From NCBI GenBank assembly GCA_021810735.1, contig JAJZIF010000059.1, positions 1 to 10,225 on the forward strand: a DNA stretch of 10,225 bases, written 5' to 3'. A program made the translations under genes and the position numbers. The notes below the pieces were generated by a model. The model was given only the letters and a program-made list of their open reading frames with translations. It ran no database searches and was not told where the DNA came from. Below are positions 6,955 to 10,225 of the stretch, piece by piece. Numbering within the stretch: the stretch's first letter is position 1; every line of letters starts with the position of its first letter. This stretch comes from Acidobacteriota bacterium. Its GTDB lineage: Bacteria; Acidobacteriota; Terriglobia; Terriglobales; Acidobacteriaceae.

Positions 6955-8803
6955 AATGTGGTCATTATCGCGCCCTCTGATTCCGCCGAGGACTCCGGTG
7001 TATGCCTTGGAGCCGATCGGTATCGGAACGGCGATAACCGAAAGTCTCAGCAGCTATGTCATTCGGCTCGCGGAAGCACACTCCGTGACCGTGGGAGACT
7101 TCATAGGCCGCATGCTCTCGGAAATCCCAAATCCAAAAGGGACCATTCTCACATCGGCTGCGAAAGCGTTCAGAACCGGTAGCCACGGATTTCGAGCTTG
7201 CAGCTACGCCGTCAATGGCGTTACCTACCGAACTGCGAGGTGGGTCTATGCCCTCGAAGCAGTAACCGGCCGTCCCGACCTCCGCTATCTTACGCTTCTT
7301 TCACTTCGCTTTGCATTGCCTTGCCAAGTATTTCGCCGTCATAGGGCGTGGTGCCCGGCTTGTCTGGAACACTGGCGCGCAGTTGGCCAGACCGTTTACG
7401 AACCACTGGCCTGGGCTTTCGATTTGTCGTCCTGCTGCCCGATGCACAAGTGCCATCTCCGGACTGCTTGTCATCACTGTAACTGGCAGCTACGCCCGCT
7501 CGGCGTTATCTCCCGAATAGGATATTGTCAGCGTTGCGGCGGATGGCTCGGCAAGCCAGTCGGCGATGCAGAACCAGCACAAGACCATGCACTTGATCAG
7601 CAGAAACACTGGGCCAGTGAACAGATCGGTGAGCTACTGGCATTGCTACCGCGAATGGATCCGGAGGCTTCCCCCAGATATGTTCGCAGAAGTCTGACTG
7701 TCTATCTTGAGGAGGTTGTTGGTGGGAATAGTGCCGCCCTGGCTGAATATATCCACTGTCCGCGTAGCACCCTTCATAGCTGGCTGGATGGCAGGGCAAT
7801 ACCCAGTATCGAGAGCCTGCTTCGGATTGGCCGGGCTTTGAATGTTCCCATTTCGAACTTCTTCGTTCCGGCAGGACCGATAACAGTCGACATCGATGCT
7901 GCAAAGCAGGCGATGTCGGCTGCGGGACGTCGCAACTTGTCCCCATCGCGACATTCCAGCGAAATTCGCAACGCTTTGGGGATAGCTCTCAGGGACGATG
8001 TACCGGTCAGTCTGTCGGATGTCGCACGAAGATTGGGTTATACAACGACGGAAAGACTCTATCATGCCGACCGGGAACTCAGCCACAGGATTGCCGCACG
8101 GTATCGACAGTCCGGCAGAAGCCATTGGTGGAGGAAGCCCGGAGCAACGAGGATATGCGATGTTCTTCGGCTGAAGGAGATCCTCGAAGAGTCTTTGAAA
8201 TCGCGTGAACCAACCTCAGCTCACCACATTGCAGCCTGCCTTGGCTATTCAAACGATGCATACATTCAACTAAAGTTTCCTGAGCTTTGCGCAGCGATCA
8301 GCAGGAAGATTGCCGCAGGGAGAGGAATCCGTCTTGAGGCCATGCGTCGGATGCTGCAAGAGGCTCTTAACAAATACCCCGTGCCCACTTTGGCCGACCT
8401 GAGTCGTCGGCTCGGCTGCACGACCTCAACCATCCTGCGAATGCATGAATCTGATCTGTGTAATCAGATCCTGGCCCGTCGCCGTAGTTGCATTGATGAG
8501 CGCAGACTTGATCTGAAAAATTCGGCGGAAGCTGCGCTTAGAGAAACACCTGTGCCATCCCTGCGTAATGTCTGTAAGCGCTTGGGTATTACGGTTTGGT
8601 TCATGAACCAGTACTTTCCGGATGTGCGACGTAGGATTTCTGAACAACACCGTCGGTGTAGCTTGGCTGAAACTGCACGTCGCCGTGAGCTGCTGTCGAT
8701 GCCGCGCGCGTTCTCGCCAGAGAAGTCCATAGCCGGGAGCTGTATACCTCAGCAGCCAGAATTATTGAGCGCATTCCAAAGGGATTTTCGTGCGAGCGGA
8801 TGA
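6938..8803 (+). CDS. tniQ: TniQ/TnsD-type target-selection protein with HTH repeats
   Basis: A 621-residue protein. The N-terminal TniQ region (about 22-205) contains E35SLSSYVIRLAEAH and zinc-finger pairs: C139-x2-C142, C167 with H170 and C172, C178-x2-C181 and C197-x2-C200. Residues about 252-311 form a Cro/C1-type helix-turn-helix (ALAEYIHCPRSTLHSWLDG, then the IESLLRIGRALNVP segment). Four related helical units follow at about 344-390, 411-460, 469-516 and 526-573, each with a pattern like PVxSLxDVxRRLG followed by a hydrophobic helix and a basic end. The family directs transposition to a DNA site; its size is nearer TnsD than the short TniQ of CRISPR-guided elements, and the array of HTH units suggests recognition of a long specific site. 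ATG 6938 overlaps tnsC; ATG 6956 (Met7) is an alternative. GGGAG at 6922-6926 is a weak ribosome site. Confidence 0.9.
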   Translation: MQQSIEMWSLSRPLIPPRTPVYALEPIGIGTAITESLSSYVIRLAEAHSVTVGDFIGRMLSEIPNPKGTILTSAAKAFRTGSHGFRACSYAVNGVTYRTARWVYALEAVTGRPDLRYLTLLSLRFALPCQVFRRHRAWCPACLEHWRAVGQTVYEPLAWAFDLSSCCPMHKCHLRTACHHCNWQLRPLGVISRIGYCQRCGGWLGKPVGDAEPAQDHALDQQKHWASEQIGELLALLPRMDPEASPRYVRRSLTVYLEEVVGGNSAALAEYIHCPRSTLHSWLDGRAIPSIESLLRIGRALNVPISNFFVPAGPITVDIDAAKQAMSAAGRRNLSPSRHSSEIRNALGIALRDDVPVSLSDVARRLGYTTTERLYHADRELSHRIAARYRQSGRSHWWRKPGATRICDVLRLKEILEESLKSREPTSAHHIAACLGYSNDAYIQLKFPELCAAISRKIAAGRGIRLEAMRRMLQEALNKYPVPTLADLSRRLGCTTSTILRMHESDLCNQILARRRSCIDERRLDLKNSAEAALRETPVPSLRNVCKRLGITVWFMNQYFPDVRRRISEQHRRCSLAETARRRELLSMPRAFSPEKSIAGSCIPQQPELLSAFQRDFRASG

Positions 8804-8896
8804 CCCTCAATGCAGATGTCCGCCGTGCGCAGAAGGCACTGGGCATCCCGAAGTAGCAACCAGCCAATGGCCCTTTCAATAAGCTGAATAAACCTC

Positions 8897-8940
8897 ATTT
8901 AAAGCATAACGTTGCCAAACGGCAAAGTTATGCTTTAAAT
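8897..8940. repeat. Right-end inverted pair of TnsB-site-like motifs (hairpin)
   Basis: A plus-orientation copy (8899-8916, TTAAAGCATAACGTTGCC) faces the terminal minus-orientation copy (8921-8938). The arms 8897-8916 and 8921-8940 are complementary over 20 positions with a single mismatch, around a 4-nt loop (AAAC). The left-end copies all point the same way, so this head-to-head arrangement is different. There is no run of T directly after the stem, so a standard terminator is not supported. Confidence 0.8.
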
Positions 8941-8944
8941 CACA
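8921..8944 (-). repeat. Right terminal inverted repeat
   Basis: The reverse complement begins TGTGATTTAAAGCATA and matches the left terminus at 23 of 24 positions. It contains the outermost right motif copy (8921-8938, minus orientation). Confidence 0.9.
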
Positions 8945-8949
8945 CGGCG
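8945..8949. repeat. Target-site duplication, right copy (CGGCG)
   Basis: CGGCG follows directly after the terminal AAATCACA and matches the left copy in the same orientation. It is 17 bp upstream of the ribosome binding site of the methyltransferase gene, so the insertion lies just in front of that gene. Confidence 0.9.
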
Positions 8950-8975
8950 GGCGGGCATCTCTCTTTGGAGGAAAA

Positions 8976-10034
8976 ATGCGGAATGCGGGAAAGGTCAAGC
9001 TCGGATTTTACCCTCTGCCGGAAACTGAAGGATCGCGCCTGCGAAGGCTGCTGAACTTTCCAGCGGAGTGGGCCAGTGTCCTCGATCCCTGCGTGGGGAT
9101 GGGCGCAGCGCTCAACCAACTCACGGAACACGCCGTAGTGTCGCGCTATGGAGTGGAACTCGATGCCGACCGTGCGCTGAAAGCGAAAGAAGTGGGTATT
9201 GAAACCATCCACGGAAACTTCTTTGACACGCACGCGAAGGTCGAGAGCTTCTCTCTGCTCTATCTCAATCCACCCTACGATTTCGAGGTAGGGTCGTTCG
9301 GCAATAAGCGCATGGAGTTCCTGTTTCTCCAGCGCACCTGCCGTTGGCTCGTGCCCGGTGGCATCCTGGTGATGGTGGTGCCTCACGGACGCCTCCAGGA
9401 CTGTGTGCCGCTGCTCGCCGAAACCTTCACCCGGTTTCAGGTCCTTCGTCTGACGGACCGAGAATCCGAGCGCTTCGATCAGGTTGTGCTCCTGGCGGTG
9501 CGCGCCAGGCTGAATGCTGCAAGCTACGAGTCGAACCGACAAAAGCTCCTCGAGGCGATCTGGAGGAAGCCGCTTCCTCTGCTGACAGGTGAAGAGGCGC
9601 CCTACGACGTTCCCCCTTCTCCACCGACGGAGATTGACTATCATGGTCTACCGCTCGACCATCTCGAAGATCTCGCCATCGCATCCTCCGCATGGAAGAA
9701 GGTTCAACCCTTTCTCTTGCCGAAAGAGGAGACAACTGTGGGCCGACCGATCACTCCATTGCATGGCGGCCATGTCGGTCTGCTATGCACAGCAGGGCTC
9801 CTGAACGGTGTCTTCGGGCAGGGACAGCATCGACACATCGCTCGCTGGCGTACGGTCAAATACGTGACCACCTTTGAAGAGAAGGTTGACGGGTACACCG
9901 AGGTCCATAAGCGCGAGCGCTTTTCCAACGAACTTGCGCTTGTCTATGAGGAAGGACGCACCTTGGTGCTTACAGACGAGATGAAGAAGGAGAAAAAGGA
10001 TGCAGAATGCACATCTGCGGATCGGGCGGCTTGA
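8976..10034 (+). CDS. DUF6094-like class I SAM-dependent DNA methyltransferase
   Basis: A 352-residue protein. FYPLPE (11-16) precedes the SAM-binding motif I VLDPCVGMGAALNQL (35-49; D37, G41, G43), an acidic residue at the end of strand 2 (VELD, E61) and the catalytic NPPY (98-101) typical of N6-adenine or N4-cytosine amino-methyltransferases. The segment PGGILVMVVPHGRL (127-140) completes the fold. The combination of FYPLPE and DPCxGxG matches the DUF6094 family as I know it, often found on plasmids and integrative elements; the substrate is not established, and DNA is the likely target from NPPY. The start has a good ribosome site, GGAGG at 8967-8971. No restriction enzyme is visible nearby. 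The gene lies 31 bp outside the transposon's right end, so the insertion replaced its upstream sequence, and its end overlaps the next gene by 35 bp. Confidence 0.88.
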   Translation: MRNAGKVKLGFYPLPETEGSRLRRLLNFPAEWASVLDPCVGMGAALNQLTEHAVVSRYGVELDADRALKAKEVGIETIHGNFFDTHAKVESFSLLYLNPPYDFEVGSFGNKRMEFLFLQRTCRWLVPGGILVMVVPHGRLQDCVPLLAETFTRFQVLRLTDRESERFDQVVLLAVRARLNAASYESNRQKLLEAIWRKPLPLLTGEEAPYDVPPSPPTEIDYHGLPLDHLEDLAIASSAWKKVQPFLLPKEETTVGRPITPLHGGHVGLLCTAGLLNGVFGQGQHRHIARWRTVKYVTTFEEKVDGYTEVHKRERFSNELALVYEEGRTLVLTDEMKKEKKDAECTSADRAA

Positions 10035-10225
10035 GTATCATCGCAGCACAGGCAAGACCAGCACGCGCATCTCCGTTCATGTTTCCCACTATATCGGGGA
10101 GAAGGAGCAGGCACATCTCATCAGTCTCTTTGGAAATGATGCCGAGATCGCAGCGGTGACAGCGGCGATCCAGGAAAACCACCGCTTCGACCTGTCCTTT
10201 CCGGATGGATCGAAGCAACGGATCG
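10000..10225 (+). CDS. Hypothetical protein, 5' part only (runs off the window)
   Basis: An open frame starts at ATG 10000, preceded by AGAAGGAG at a good distance (7 nt), and stays open to the window edge for at least 75 codons. It begins MQNAHLRIGRLEYHRSTG and continues with a strand-rich stretch and a DLSFPDGSKQ segment. I do not recognise the family. It overlaps the 3' end of the methyltransferase gene by 35 bp in another frame, so the two are probably co-transcribed in a host or mobile-element operon. Confidence 0.7.
   Translation, partial: MQNAHLRIGRLEYHRSTGKTSTRISVHVSHYIGEKEQAHLISLFGNDAEIAAVTAAIQENHRFDLSFPDGSKQRI

Larger units (their letters stand above)
127..8944 (+). mobile_element. 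Complete Tn7-like transposon (TnsAB, TnsB C-terminal part, TnsC, TniQ) with a primase-helicase
   Basis: The ends are seen directly. The first 24 bp (127-150) and the reverse complement of the last 24 bp (8921-8944) differ at one position, and the element begins TGTGATTT and ends AAATCACA. Both sides carry the same 5-bp direct repeat CGGCG, the duplication length typical of Tn7-like transposition. Three motif copies at the left and two at the right resemble TnsB binding sites. Inside lie tnsAB, a separate tnsB C-terminal reading frame, tnsC and tniQ, all on one strand, preceded by an AEP primase-helicase gene and a small DUF6788-like gene. No CRISPR or Cas components are present. Nothing that looks like ordinary cargo (resistance, restriction-modification, toxin) is seen. 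The intact duplication suggests that the element moved here as a unit and has not rearranged since. Confidence 0.93.

Noticed and set aside
8800..8856. Possible 18-codon gene MTLNADVRRAQKALGIPK with an ATGA overlap at the end of tniQ
   Set aside because: The overlap is attractive, but it has no recognisable family and no other support. It could equally be a remnant or chance.
8897..8944. Rho-independent terminator after tniQ
   Set aside because: The hairpin exists but is not followed by a T run, and its arms are explained by the end motifs.

Overview
The window holds one complete, compact Tn7-like transposon (positions 127-8944, 8,818 bp) inside a host locus of which only small parts are visible. 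The element has near-identical 24-bp terminal inverted repeats (23 of 24 match, starting TGTGATTT and ending AAATCACA). It is flanked by an exact 5-bp target-site duplication, CGGCG (122-126 and 8945-8949). Base composition is moderately GC-rich by eye. Gene content (a primase-helicase of the TOTE type, a DUF6788-like protein, a TnsA-TnsB fusion, a DUF6094-like methyltransferase) would suit a soil bacterium such as an Acidobacteriota member or its plasmid or integrative element. That taxonomic guess is inference only.

Layout, all genes on the + strand. 1-70: apparent 3' end of a host gene. 71-126: short flank that carries a degenerate copy of a transposon-end motif. 127-341: left end with three copies of an 18-bp TnsB-site-like motif. 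342-2804: archaeo-eukaryotic primase (AEP) fused to a superfamily 2 helicase. 2872-3231: DUF6788-like small protein. 3276-5273: TnsA endonuclease fused to the TnsB DDE core. 5273-5806: TnsB C-terminal domain as a separate reading frame. 5806-6954: TnsC AAA+ ATPase. 6938-8803: TniQ/TnsD-type target selector with a zinc-finger region, a Cro/C1-like HTH and four HTH-like repeats. 8897-8944: right end with two head-to-head motif copies. 8976-10034: DUF6094-like DNA methyltransferase. 10000 to the window end: a partial gene of unknown function.

The four transposition genes form one translationally coupled operon: TAATG and TGATG junctions, then a 17-nt overlap. The expected scheme is that TnsAB plus its detached C-terminal domain cut and join the ends, TnsC regulates, and TniQ chooses the site. 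No CRISPR array, guide RNA or Cas gene is present, so targeting should be by protein. There is no conventional cargo. The primase-helicase and the DUF6788-like gene are the only passengers and lie directly upstream of tnsAB, which makes a dedicated role in transposition, repair or element-borne defence worth considering.

The strongest unusual points are the primase-helicase inside a minimal Tn7-like element, the TnsB gene split exactly at the start of its C-terminal domain (with the missing residues still readable in the other frame), and the repeat-rich TniQ.
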